A stretch of DNA of 27,219 bases from a virus. Shown here one piece after another: positions 8,208-15,105 of the stretch. Position numbers and translations under genes: made by a program. Within the stretch, counting starts at the first letter, position 1. Each line of letters opens with the position of its first letter. Location: IMG/VR virus record IMGVR_UViG_3300021168_000077, positions 1 through 27,219 of that record. One strand, 5' to 3'. The notes under the pieces were generated by a model, which had not been told where the DNA came from, did not search any database, and saw only the letters and a list, made by a program, of their open reading frames with translations.

Positions 8208-8416
8208 TCGCCCTCGTCCTCCGCCTGGTAGAACTCGCAAACCGTCTGGTGAAGATCGAACGCAATCAACGCATCGACGATGAATTCAGCCTCGGGCATC
8301 GCCTGTCGCCAGAGCTCTTCCGGCAAGCGCCGACCGTTGGGATCTTTGATCAGGCCTAGCTTGCGCGCCGCTAGGCAGCGAGCAAGGAACTCAGAGAGCC
8401 TTATCGCCGCTCTCAT
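8204..8416 (-). CDS. Small hypothetical phage protein
   Basis: This is a 70-residue soluble helical protein with a basic N-terminal half and an acidic C-terminal half ending EDEGE. Both ends are set by four-base ATGA overlaps (8413-8416 upstream, 8204-8207 downstream). It has no motif or membrane segment. It belongs to the run of tiny genes between the SSB-like gene and the nuclease. Confidence 0.7.
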   Translation of the reverse strand: MRAAIRLSEFLARCLAARKLGLIKDPNGRRLPEELWRQAMPEAEFIVDALIAFDLHQTVCEFYQAEDEGE

Positions 8417-8583
8417 GGCTTCCGGTCCCTGATAAGATTAGCGAGTTCCCTAGCTTGCCTCGCTATGGGCTCCATCTGACGCGCGCAGTATTTGACCCCG
8501 TCTCGGTAACCCCAGAGATACGAAACGATCATCGCCACACTGACGAGCGCCGCAATAGCGAGGTTCTCCCAGTTGACGCTCAT
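8413..8583 (-). CDS. Tiny single-pass membrane protein
   Basis: This is a 56-residue protein starting at ATG 8583, overlapping the upstream zinc-binding gene as ATGA. A hydrophobic helix at about residues 8-26 is followed by a basic helix (GYRDGVKYCARQMEPIARQA), giving an N-terminal anchor with a short cytoplasmic or periplasmic tail. The longer frame to 8673 is a shadow of the zinc-ribbon gene. Function is unknown. Confidence 0.7.
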   Translation of the reverse strand: MSVNWENLAIAALVSVAMIVSYLWGYRDGVKYCARQMEPIARQARELANLIRDRKP

Positions 8584-8759
8584 GGCGCGGGCCGCCAGAC
8601 AACGGGCGAATCCAGAAGCTTGCGCAGCGCTTCGCGGTCCACTGGATCGGAAATCTCGGCAAGCCACTGGCAAGTGAGGCAGCGTTTACGCACCTGGCCA
8701 AGCGCGTCGTAAACGGGACAGCCGCAATCGACGCAGATGAAGGTGGGTTCGTCGCTCAT
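8580..8759 (-). CDS. Zinc-ribbon micro-protein (CxxC...CxxC)
   Basis: This 59-residue gene reads from ATG 8759 to TGA 8580-8582 and is joined to both neighbours by ATGA overlaps. It begins MSDEPTFICVDCGCPVYDAL. A second pair, CLTC, at residues 27-30 completes a Cys4 zinc-ribbon-like arrangement. The C-terminal half is helical. Such small zinc proteins can bind nucleic acid or host proteins; which applies here cannot be read from the sequence. Confidence 0.7.
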   Translation of the reverse strand: MSDEPTFICVDCGCPVYDALGQVRKRCLTCQWLAEISDPVDREALRKLLDSPVVWRPAP

Positions 8760-9349
8760 GGCTTCAACAGAAGTCCGAGCGCAGTTTGCAGCGCTCTCGA
8801 GGCTTGCAGGATGTGAAACTGAATGAAGTACGGATTGTAGTCGCCAACCTCGGCAAGTTCCCTTGCTCCCTCGGCGTGCTCGATCACGGCGTCGAGTGCC
8901 TCAGACATCACGTCGCGCTTGCCTGGGATCATCGCTTGCTTGAGATCCGGCCGCTCGTGCTCCTCGATCGCCTGAATGACGACTTGGCATTCGGAGTCTA
9001 CGACTGCGGGATGATCGCCAGCGGCTTTCGGATACTCGCTCATCGGCTCGACGCTGGGTGCGAAGAAAGCGTCTTGGAGATATTTGCGAAGCGCTTCAGT
9101 CGGGATCGGCTTCGACGTCGGCCGCAGCGTGCGCAGATGCGGATCCGACATGCGGGCAATGAAAGCTCTGCCCAAGTCGGGCACGAACTTGTCGTCGAAA
9201 TTGCCGCCGCCAGGATGGCTGCAGGGGGCGTAAAAGGCCGCGCCTGGCGAGGCAACCGCATAGCCAAACTCGAGCCGCTGGAAGGCGATCAGCGGCGCTT
9301 TGCGCACCAGGTCAAGAAACCCACTATCGTCGATCTTGGGAAGAATCAT
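8756..9349 (-). CDS. Hypothetical phage protein
   Basis: This is a 197-residue protein from ATG 9349. The N-terminal third is compact with Gly, Pro and aromatic residues (FGYAVASPGAAFYAPC, then HPGGGNFDDKFVPDLG). The middle is Pro-containing, and the last 90 residues are helical and acidic. The start overlaps the small gene before it by 26 bases and the stop overlaps the zinc-ribbon gene as ATGA. There is no catalytic motif I can name, and the family was not recognised. Confidence 0.75.
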   Translation of the reverse strand: MILPKIDDSGFLDLVRKAPLIAFQRLEFGYAVASPGAAFYAPCSHPGGGNFDDKFVPDLGRAFIARMSDPHLRTLRPTSKPIPTEALRKYLQDAFFAPSVEPMSEYPKAAGDHPAVVDSECQVVIQAIEEHERPDLKQAMIPGKRDVMSEALDAVIEHAEGARELAEVGDYNPYFIQFHILQASRALQTALGLLLKP

Positions 9350-9506
9350 GCTTGCGTCTCACCAGACCGGGGTAAAACTTGGCGTACTTCGCCAGAATGC
9401 GTTTGGCGTTTTTGCGCGTCATCGGCTCCCCCCGACTGTCGTTGGCGAGCGCGATTAGCTTCTCTAAGCGCGCCAGCGTCGGACGATCGGGGGGAGTTTC
9501 CACCAC
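9324..9506 (-). CDS. Small basic helical protein
   Basis: This is a 60-residue protein from GTG 9506, which falls two bases after the TAG of the SSB-like gene (9509-9511). A GTG at 9503 is the alternative. It is highly basic, with two predicted helices (LARLEKLIALAND and KNAKRILAKYAKFY), and could contact DNA. It overlaps the next gene by 26 bases. The call rests on position and plausible composition. Confidence 0.55.
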   Translation of the reverse strand: MVETPPDRPTLARLEKLIALANDSRGEPMTRKNAKRILAKYAKFYPGLVRRKHDSSQDRR

Positions 9507-9508
9507 AG

Positions 9509-10462
9509 CTAGAACGGGATATCGTCGTCGACAACGCCGGACTCACCTCTGGTTTCGACTGGGCGAGCGCCACGTTCCGACATTGCGTCGCGGGGGGATG
9601 ATGCACGACGCACTGTCGCCTCCCCATCGACGTCCTCGTCCTCGTCCGCCGTGGCGAAAGCGACGTTCTTCCACTGGTCGAACAGCGGCTCGGTGATCGC
9701 GGAAAGGGCCGGATCGGTGTAGCCGTCGCCGCGATATTTGTAGCCGAAGTAGGCTTCGCCGGTGGGCCCGCGGTTCTGCACCGCGACGACCTTGTAGCGC
9801 TGGAAGAACGGACTGAGCGGCCGCGCGTCGACCATGGCGAACAGCTTGCGCGCCTCTTTCACGCCCGATCGCGTGTTCAAGGTCAGCGCCAAAGTGTTCC
9901 ACTCAGGCAGGAACCAGAGCACCTCGAAGGTCAGCGTCGCCGCCGGCGGGCTCGAGGGATCGTCGATGCGGCTCGAGCCAAACTCAGCCAAGCCCGATTC
10001 CTTGACCGTGCGCGCGAGCTTCCAAGTGTAAGTCTTGGGGTTCATCGGGTAACGCACATGGAACTCGCCTTCCGGCGGATCCCAATGGATGAAGTCGCGG
10101 GCGCGGGCGAGAATGCCACGATCCTCGCCAGGCGAGCGCGGTGCCCAAAGGTTGTACGTCTGTCGGCGCATGATCGGCACGCCGATGAACTCAGGCCCAA
10201 GCGATTCGGTCAGCGTCGTGTGCCAGAATTCGCCCGCGCGGGCTTCGCCGGGATAATCGACGCATTCGGGGTTCGACGCCTGGAGGAGCTTGATGCGCGG
10301 CAGCATCCGCTGACGCGGATCGATTTCGCCCCAGCTTTCCACCTTTTGCTTCCCTTGCAGATGCGCCGGCAGCGCGTTTTTGCTGACCGGCGTGACATCG
10401 TTGACCATGACTGTCTTGCCTTCCCTGATCGTGTAGCGGGGCTTCGTCGCGAGGTCGCTCAT
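9509..10462 (-). CDS. Candidate single-stranded DNA-binding protein
   Basis: This 317-residue protein starts at ATG 10462 (ATGA overlap). The folded part (about 45-265) is beta-rich with many aromatic and basic residues, including LPRIKLLQ, which I associate with a widespread phage replication-region family. After it comes an acidic, disordered segment and a C-terminus DDDIPF, the signature tail of bacterial single-stranded DNA-binding proteins that recruits partner enzymes. It sits between a replication-region gene and nuclease and helicase genes. The SSB role is inferred from the tail and context; an OB fold cannot be confirmed from the sequence alone. Confidence 0.7.
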   Translation of the reverse strand: MSDLATKPRYTIREGKTVMVNDVTPVSKNALPAHLQGKQKVESWGEIDPRQRMLPRIKLLQASNPECVDYPGEARAGEFWHTTLTESLGPEFIGVPIMRRQTYNLWAPRSPGEDRGILARARDFIHWDPPEGEFHVRYPMNPKTYTWKLARTVKESGLAEFGSSRIDDPSSPPAATLTFEVLWFLPEWNTLALTLNTRSGVKEARKLFAMVDARPLSPFFQRYKVVAVQNRGPTGEAYFGYKYRGDGYTDPALSAITEPLFDQWKNVAFATADEDEDVDGEATVRRASSPRDAMSERGARPVETRGESGVVDDDIPF

Positions 10463-10620
10463 CGGCTCGCCTCCGCAACGGCGCGAGCACGTTTGCGCAA
10501 TTTGTCGATGCGCTTGAGCCGCTCACAAGTCGCGGCCCAATCCTCGCCGTCCGCTTTTTTGCCCACATAAATCCGGCACAGTTCATCGATTTCGTCGAGG
10601 AGCTTGATGAGGGCGCTCAT
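10459..10620 (-). CDS. Tiny helical protein
   Basis: This 53-residue protein starts at ATG 10620 (ATGA overlap with the gene before) and ends in an ATGA overlap with the SSB-like gene. The frame is open further upstream to 10716, but only as an Arg-rich shadow. It is almost entirely amphipathic helix with a basic second half (LKRIDKLRKRARAVAEA) and may form a coiled coil. Function is unknown. Confidence 0.7.
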   Translation of the reverse strand: MSALIKLLDEIDELCRIYVGKKADGEDWAATCERLKRIDKLRKRARAVAEASR

Positions 10621-11111
10621 TTCGACCTCGTCAGCGACACATAGCGGGCGACGGACGTCTTGAAGACGTCGTCGGGCGGCTCTTTGCCCTTGTCCTCGGT
10701 TTCGCTGCGCGCCCAAGCGCCCAGAGTTAAGGCGTTGACTGTCTCAATGATCATGCCGCCCTGTCCATTGTCGCGCAGGTATTCATAGCCCTTGGGCTTA
10801 TCGAGGATTGAGCACGACCAACGGCGATTGAGGCCGACGAGTCCATAACCGGGGATTCGGATGTTCTGGATTCCGTGCGCGTCGAAGCAGGCCGGGACGC
10901 GCGTGTAGGAGAGATCTTTGTCGAGCTTATTAAGCTCAGAGATCGTCGACGCCATCGATTCGAGTTCTTCACGCATGTCGGCGTAGAACCTGACGAGATC
11001 AGGGGCTTCGTTGACGCTGATGGCGGATTCGGCTTCTGCGAAGAGGGCGGCGCGGGCCGTTTCGAGCGCCTTTTTCGCCGCTTCGCAGGCGGCTTGAGTC
11101 TCGGGTTTCAT
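10617..11111 (-). CDS. Phage replication-region protein, helical N-terminus
   Basis: This is a 164-residue protein from ATG 11111, the first gene after the promoter at 11169-11196. Residues 1-70 are helical and acidic. The C-terminal 90 (DLSYTRVPACFDAHGI, a beta stretch, then TVNALTLGAWARSE and VARYVSLTR) match my memory of a widespread small phage family that sits beside recombination or ssDNA-binding genes. The family name is not certain and its function is not established. The longer frame to 11153 would run into the promoter leader and is not favoured. Confidence 0.75.
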   Translation of the reverse strand: MKPETQAACEAAKKALETARAALFAEAESAISVNEAPDLVRFYADMREELESMASTISELNKLDKDLSYTRVPACFDAHGIQNIRIPGYGLVGLNRRWSCSILDKPKGYEYLRDNGQGGMIIETVNALTLGAWARSETEDKGKEPPDDVFKTSVARYVSLTRSK

Positions 11112-11168
11112 TGCTATCGTTGCTCCATGTTGCGGGGCTTCGCCGGCTTTCACGGCGTCGCAAGGCGC

Positions 11169-11196
11169 AACATATCGCTCGATAGAACAATGTCAA
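11169..11196 (-). promoter_or_regulatory. Sigma-70-like promoter for the leftward replication block
   Basis: Reading leftward, a perfect -35 box TTGACA (11196-11191) is followed by 16 bases and a -10 box TATGTT (11174-11169). Transcription would start near 11162, about 50 bases before ATG 11111. It lies in the only gap between the Pro-rich gene (stop at 11219) and the replication block, so it is well placed to drive 11111 down to 3877. Confidence 0.7.
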
Positions 11197-11218
11197 CGTT
11201 TAGTAGACGGCAAACTGT

Positions 11219-11947
11219 TCAGGATCGATTAAAAAGCCTGGATAAGTCGAGCGCCGTTGCCTGGCGGCCAAAACCGCTCGGGCCGTAACGCGACAACGCG
11301 CCGCCTGACCAATCCTGATTTTGTGCGGCGATCGGGACAAAGGGCGAGTTGCCAGGCGCGGGTGCAAGCGCCGTTGCGCTGCCTGGGATCCGCGCGCCCG
11401 CTGGCCTATTCGAGCCTCGCGCCACGGCAGGGTTCGATACTGGCCGCGGCCGCGGCGGCGGCAGCGGAGCGGCAACGGCCGGATAAGCATCCGGCGTTAC
11501 ACCTCGGGCTTGCGGCAGAATGGACGGTCCAGGCGGCATTGGCGGCCCCATGACCGGCATCACGCCACGCGCTTGCGGCAGGATCGAAGGTCCGATCGGC
11601 GGGCTAGCGCCAGCACCGCCTGAACTTCCGCCCACAACCTGACCAGGCACCGGCGGAGTCGGAGCGCCTGGCGGCATCGGCGCGGGCGGTTGACCTCCGC
11701 TCACCAAGCCCGGAGGCACCGGCGGACCGCCGCCGGCGAGCGCCGCGGGCACCGGCGAAGGATTGTTGAGCGGATTGCCGTTGTTGCTCAGCGTGTCCGC
11801 CGCCGCCGGCTGCACCGGGTTGGCGTAATTCATGCTGCGCATGATCGAGGCTTGCGTCGCGGCTGGAAGGCCAGCGAGCCAAGACATAAAGCCGCCCTGG
11901 TCGCCGGTGCCGGAGTCAGGCGTATCGCCGGGAGCAAAGACCGCCAT
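11219..11947 (-). CDS. Pro/Gly/Ala-rich protein with repeated GPSILPQARGV
   Basis: This 242-residue low-complexity protein starts at ATG 11947, six bases after the previous stop region. The 11-residue motif GPSILPQARGV occurs twice, at 119-129 and 140-150, although the DNA of the two copies differs at several third positions, so the repeat is held at protein level or is old. The first 45 residues and the last 40 look more ordered. There is no enzyme motif. It is likely a virion-associated or host-interaction protein, and the family is not recognised. Confidence 0.75.
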   Translation of the reverse strand: MAVFAPGDTPDSGTGDQGGFMSWLAGLPAATQASIMRSMNYANPVQPAAADTLSNNGNPLNNPSPVPAALAGGGPPVPPGLVSGGQPPAPMPPGAPTPPVPGQVVGGSSGGAGASPPIGPSILPQARGVMPVMGPPMPPGPSILPQARGVTPDAYPAVAAPLPPPRPRPVSNPAVARGSNRPAGARIPGSATALAPAPGNSPFVPIAAQNQDWSGGALSRYGPSGFGRQATALDLSRLFNRS

Positions 11948-11952
11948 GGCCG

Positions 11953-12312
11953 TTATCGCTGCGGGCTGTTAACGCGCGGCGGCCCGAAATCGCTGGGATA
12001 CTGGGCCCCTTCGACTTGCGGCTGAACGTCTTCTGCAGGGGGGCGATCGTCATACTCGGCCTTAAACGCTTCGACGCCGATCGATTCGATGTAAGCCGAG
12101 CGCTCGCGCTGTTCGTCACCGATCGTCTTTACCGGCTCGGGCGGCGGATAAGCCTCGCCTTCAACGCGTTCGATCGGAAAGCGTCCGCCTCCGGAGGCGA
12201 TGATGCGATTATCCTGCACCGCGGGCGGCGGATAATTGTCTTCCTCTGTGCGCAGAGGCGGAGGATCGCGGCGTTGCGGCTGTGGCGGCGGGCGTCGGGG
12301 AGGTTGAGCCAT
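11953..12312 (-). CDS. Proline-rich hypothetical protein
   Basis: This 119-residue protein from ATG 12312 has an upstream GGAG. The N-terminal 40 residues are Pro/Arg-rich (MAQPPRRPPPQPQRR), with three PPP runs in the first half. The second half is acidic with a short helix near 60-85. It belongs with the next gene (six-base spacing) as a pair of low-complexity proteins. Function is unknown. Confidence 0.7.
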   Translation of the reverse strand: MAQPPRRPPPQPQRRDPPPLRTEEDNYPPPAVQDNRIIASGGGRFPIERVEGEAYPPPEPVKTIGDEQRERSAYIESIGVEAFKAEYDDRPPAEDVQPQVEGAQYPSDFGPPRVNSPQR

Positions 12313-12336
12313 GAATGGACTCCGGGTCAGGGCCCC

Positions 12337-12684
12337 TCAACGAGCATCCATCAAAGCGTGCAGCTTAGCAATGCCCTGAAATCGCTCGTCGCCGTCTGGA
12401 CAGGGGATGAATTCGAGCGGCGGCAAAGCAATGTCGATTCGTTCCTCTGTGCTGAACCGTTCGCTACTGTGTTGAACCGGCTCAGTACGGCGCGGCGCGA
12501 GCGCGGTGAAACACTTTTGAGGTTTGGGATAGTGCCAGACTGAAAACAGGTGACATTTCGCAGCCGCGGGGTTTGGCCACATCGACGTCATGGCCAGAAA
12601 AAGGATGCAGGGGCGGCGGAGTAGGGCTCCCCGACGATGGAGACTCCGCACACAGCGCCGTCGCGCTGGCCCCTGCAAGCTCAC
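12337..12684 (-). CDS. Small protein with possible signal peptide
   Basis: The GTG at 12684 overlaps the upstream stop as GTGA, which supports this 115-residue frame. An Arg-rich N-terminal region is followed by a short hydrophobic stretch and PAAAKC near residues 39-44, resembling a signal sequence with a long basic n-region; a later start at ATG 12591 would lose most of it. The rest holds no recognised motif. Together with the two membrane genes before it, export is possible, but the call is tentative. Confidence 0.5.
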   Translation of the reverse strand: MSLQGPARRRCVRSLHRRGALLRRPCILFLAMTSMWPNPAAAKCHLFSVWHYPKPQKCFTALAPRRTEPVQHSSERFSTEERIDIALPPLEFIPCPDGDERFQGIAKLHALMDAR

Positions 12685-12902
12685 AGAACTTCGTCCTCAA
12701 GCTCCTTAACCTTGGCTTTGAGCTTGTCGACATCCATGGTCAGGATCTCGAGCCCCTGCAAGTAGGTTTCGCCCAAGCCTTTCATTTGAATCTCGAGCGC
12801 TTTCGCCAGGCGCTCGCCGCGCGCCATGAGCATGCCCAACTCAATCGCGCAGACCAGGCCGATGCCGATGATCACCAAGTCGAGCGTAGTCGTGAGCGTC
12901 AT
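12681..12902 (-). CDS. Small membrane protein with coiled coil
   Basis: This 73-residue protein has a hydrophobic helix at residues 7-26 and then a continuous helical, heptad-like stretch to the end (LAKALEIQMKGLGE ... DKLKAKVKELEDEVL). It is fixed by ATGA upstream and GTGA downstream. The anchor-plus-coiled-coil form recalls inner-membrane spanins but is short for them, and no endolysin or lipoprotein partner is seen. The neutral call is kept. Confidence 0.7.
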   Translation of the reverse strand: MTLTTTLDLVIIGIGLVCAIELGMLMARGERLAKALEIQMKGLGETYLQGLEILTMDVDKLKAKVKELEDEVL

Positions 12903-12988
12903 TTCAGCCCGAACAGAGCGAGGAGGATCTGGCCGCCATAGGCGATCAGAAACATGAACGCGAGAACAGTAAGCGGATCGAGCCTCAT
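12899..12988 (-). CDS. 29-residue transmembrane micro-peptide
   Basis: An ATG at 12988 opens a 29-codon frame ending TGA 12899-12901. It overlaps both neighbours as ATGA. After a short MRLDP start, nearly all residues up to the terminal LK are hydrophobic, giving one membrane helix. Exact coupling on both sides is the main reason to accept so short a gene. It could be holin-like or a membrane regulator; nothing distinguishes these. Confidence 0.6.
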   Translation of the reverse strand: MRLDPLTVLAFMFLIAYGGQILLALFGLK

Positions 12989-13176
12989 ACTGGATGCTTA
13001 TGTCGCTGAGCGCGCGTCATCTGACCGCGTTTGACGCCCAATTTGGTGGGCTTGTTGTGCCCCTTCTTGAGCTCGCCGGCTTTCTGCAGCGTCGACGTCG
13101 CGATTGCATAAGCGCTCGAGGTCGAGTGCCCCTTCGCTTTGATTCGCTTCACTGCGGCGTCGAGGATTTTCGGCAT
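12985..13176 (-). CDS. Small basic phage protein (PKILDxxVKxIKAKG family)
   Basis: This is a 63-residue basic protein from ATG 13176, sharing one base with the upstream stop (TGATG). MPKILDAAVKRIKAKGHSTS, then AYAIATSTLQKAGELK, matches a small protein I recall from many tailed phages, usually with no assigned function. The basic C-terminus (KPTKLGVKRGQ) could bind DNA. The frame open to 13245 is a shadow of the Ig-domain gene. Confidence 0.8.
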   Translation of the reverse strand: MPKILDAAVKRIKAKGHSTSSAYAIATSTLQKAGELKKGHNKPTKLGVKRGQMTRAQRHKHPV

Positions 13177-13718
13177 CACGGCACCGCAATCGCGTTCGAA
13201 GTGGCGTTGGCTGAGCCCGCAGCGTTGCTCGCGGTGACGCGACACGAAACGTTGGTTCCGCTGTCGGCCGCCTGGACGGTGTAGGTCGACTGCGTTGCGT
13301 CGGCGATCGGTGTGCCGCCGCGCAGCCAGGCATACGCATAGCTGGTTGGCGAATATTGCCAGATGCCTTGGGTGCAGGTGAGCGTCGTGGTGCCGGTGAC
13401 CGCGGGCACAGTGGTGTTCACCGGCGCGAGGTAGTCGCCCATGGCGTTGCTGATCGCGTCCGCCATATCGGTGTTCGCCAGATTGCCGCCTTTGCCGATA
13501 TTGATAATCGCCAAAACTTCGTTGGTGAACGGCGTGTTCGCCGCTTGGCCAGGGATCAATCCAGCCGGCGCGGTTTCCATCGTCGTGTCATGCGTCGTGG
13601 TGTCCGGATCGAGCAAAGCGACGATGGCGTTGAGCTCTGCCGCCTTATTCGGATACCATTTGTAATTCTTGGCGACGAGCTCGAGCTCGCCTTGGAAAGT
13701 CACGACATCGTAGGACAT
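13176..13718 (-). CDS. Phage protein with C-terminal Ig-like domain
   Basis: This 180-residue protein starts at ATG 13718 (TGATG junction). The N-terminal 100 residues are a small mixed domain with Thr/Asp-rich loops. The C-terminal 75 read as an immunoglobulin-like beta sandwich: a Cys in TLTCTQG, Trp in YAWLRGG, then DSGTNVSCRVTASNAAG with the second Cys. Ig-like domains in phages usually sit on capsid or tail surfaces and bind carbohydrates weakly. A surface-exposed virion role is inferred, although the gene lies in the leftward block. Confidence 0.75.
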   Translation of the reverse strand: MSYDVVTFQGELELVAKNYKWYPNKAAELNAIVALLDPDTTTHDTTMETAPAGLIPGQAANTPFTNEVLAIINIGKGGNLANTDMADAISNAMGDYLAPVNTTVPAVTGTTTLTCTQGIWQYSPTSYAYAWLRGGTPIADATQSTYTVQAADSGTNVSCRVTASNAAGSANATSNAIAVP

Positions 13719-14221
13719 CAGTAGTTGTCTCCTCGAAGAAAGCCGCCTCGACCTGGCACGCAATTGCAATAGGGCCAGTTATTTTGCGCGCCGCTTTGCT
13801 CGCCAAGCGCCTGGCCTAGCCCTTGGAAGTTTAACTGTTGCTGCGCAAGCGCCCGATTTTGCTGCACCTGAGCTTGCTGCGCGTGAGCCTGACTTTGCAG
13901 CATCATGCGCTGGCGCATCTCCTCAGTGATCTGATGATACGGCAGTGGATTCATCGCCGCTTGCGCATGGTCTTGCTGACGCAAGCGATGCGCTGCATCC
14001 GCGCGATCGCGCCAGGCGTGAGCGATCTCTCGCCAACCGTCGATATCCCCTCGGACGTGCTCAAGCTGGCGCTCGAGGTCATCGATGCGCGCCTTGAGCT
14101 CAGCGATCTCCGCGTTGGGCTTGATCGAAGAGAGAAGCTCCTTCGATGAGGAGTCGCTCGAAGTTTGCCGCTTCGCGACTGGGATCATCGCTAGGAGTGC
14201 TAGAGTCGACATCAAACCCAT
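13718..14221 (-). CDS. Gln/Ala-rich protein with N-terminal hydrophobic segment
   Basis: This 167-residue protein starts at ATG 14221 with a strong GGAGG seven bases upstream, so the start is firm. Residues 2-16 are hydrophobic and could be a signal or anchor. Residues 35-80 form a charged heptad-like coiled coil. Residues 105-145 are Gln/Ala-rich, and the end holds CNCVPGRGG. The first 122 bases lie inside the end of the methyltransferase gene in another frame. Family and function are not recognised. Confidence 0.75.
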   Translation of the reverse strand: MGLMSTLALLAMIPVAKRQTSSDSSSKELLSSIKPNAEIAELKARIDDLERQLEHVRGDIDGWREIAHAWRDRADAAHRLRQQDHAQAAMNPLPYHQITEEMRQRMMLQSQAHAQQAQVQQNRALAQQQLNFQGLGQALGEQSGAQNNWPYCNCVPGRGGFLRGDNY

Positions 14222-14819
14222 TTTTGTCCTCCTCCCGCCAGCTTATGCGTGACGCGGTGAACAGTCCATCCTGATTTTTCTCCGGAAAGAAACAAAACCA
14301 GCCAAACGGCATCGCGCCTTGCTTCAGCTTTTTACCCTTCCAGCCAGGCCTGTGCATCATCGGCAGTCGTTCGACGCCGATAAAGACATGGTGCAAATGT
14401 TGCATGATGTCGGAGCGGCCCGCGCCCTCAAGCGCCATCAGCCGCAGGAGCACATAGACCGGCAGACCAAGCTTGAGCCCGTGGCGAATGAAAGCGTCGG
14501 CCCAGCGGTAAGGCGGATTGGTCACAATCGCCTGGAGGTAGGTCACATTGCAGGATTTGAAAAAATCGATGCCGGTCTGGATCTCCGAATCGCGCCCTGC
14601 ATAATCGACCAAGTCGTGGCTGATCACGCGCCAGCCGCCAGCCAGGAGCTCCCGCGAAATCGCGCCGCGGCCGGCGCACGGTTCGAAGAGTACGCGATAA
14701 AGGTCGAGGGCTCCGGTGCGAATCAGCGCGCGCGTCGCTTCCGGCGGCGTTTCACGCAAATCGTAGGCGCGGTCTTTGAACTTGCCCTTAACCGCGCCCT
14801 GTCGCGATTTCGCTTTCAA
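14100..14819 (-). CDS. SAM-dependent DNA methyltransferase (NPPY type)
   Basis: This is a 239-residue protein from TTG 14819, which overlaps the upstream stop as TTGA. Motif I is FEPCAGRGAI (residues 45-54) and motif IV is NPPY (101-104), the catalytic signature of N6-adenine and N4-cytosine methyltransferases. Related phage proteins as I recall them carry RLPMMHR and end soon after a GWFxF ... RISW segment, so the 40-residue tail after RISW is unusual and overlaps the next gene. It probably modifies phage DNA against host restriction; the target base cannot be told from motifs alone. Confidence 0.85.
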   Translation of the reverse strand: MKAKSRQGAVKGKFKDRAYDLRETPPEATRALIRTGALDLYRVLFEPCAGRGAISRELLAGGWRVISHDLVDYAGRDSEIQTGIDFFKSCNVTYLQAIVTNPPYRWADAFIRHGLKLGLPVYVLLRLMALEGAGRSDIMQHLHHVFIGVERLPMMHRPGWKGKKLKQGAMPFGWFCFFPEKNQDGLFTASRISWREEDKNGFDVDSSTPSDDPSREAANFERLLIEGASLFDQAQRGDR

Positions 14820-14992
14820 TTGACTCGCCCCAGCGGTTCCTTGAGTTCCTCGAGGATGACCGCAACCAGCTTGATCAGCGCTTCTTCCGGCGGGCACACG
14901 CACGCAACCGGCTCATCCGCTTCGAAAATGACCAGGCTTAAGCGGCCGCAGTTCTCGCAGCGCGCGACCGACAGTCCGTTGCCTTCAATCAT
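14816..14992 (-). CDS. Zinc-binding micro-protein (CxxC...CxC)
   Basis: This 58-residue gene runs from ATG 14992 to TGA 14816-14818, coupled upstream by ATGA and downstream by TTGA. Cysteines at residues 12, 15, 31 and 33 form a compact knuckle (CENCG ... CVCP), followed by an amphipathic helix of about 20 residues. It probably binds one zinc ion. A regulatory or nucleic-acid-binding role is possible. Confidence 0.7.
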   Translation of the reverse strand: MIEGNGLSVARCENCGRLSLVIFEADEPVACVCPPEEALIKLVAVILEELKEPLGRVN

Positions 14993-15105
14993 TTGCAGCG
15001 CTCAATCACGTAAATGATTACGCCTAGAATTACGCAAAACTCGCCGATAGACCAGCTAAGCTGATCAAGATTCGTCGTCCAAGTCGGCGGCGAATGCTCA
15101 ATCAT
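14989..15105 (-). CDS. 38-residue transmembrane micro-peptide
   Basis: ATG 15105 overlaps the stop of the DpdA-like gene as ATGA, and the TGA at 14989-14991 overlaps the next start the same way. A soluble N-terminal 20 residues precede a hydrophobic helix (FCVILGVIIYVI) and a short C-terminal ERCK. It sits between two DNA-modification genes, but no role in modification can be read from it. Confidence 0.65.
   Translation of the reverse strand: MIEHSPPTWTTNLDQLSWSIGEFCVILGVIIYVIERCK

Noticed and set aside
8786-9601. 271-codon plus-strand frame
   Set aside because: Antisense to three minus-strand genes that are linked by overlaps; composition is shadow-like.
12681-12902. Inner-membrane spanin
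   Set aside because: Anchor plus coiled coil fits in form, but it is short and no lipoprotein partner or endolysin is seen, so it is not named as such.
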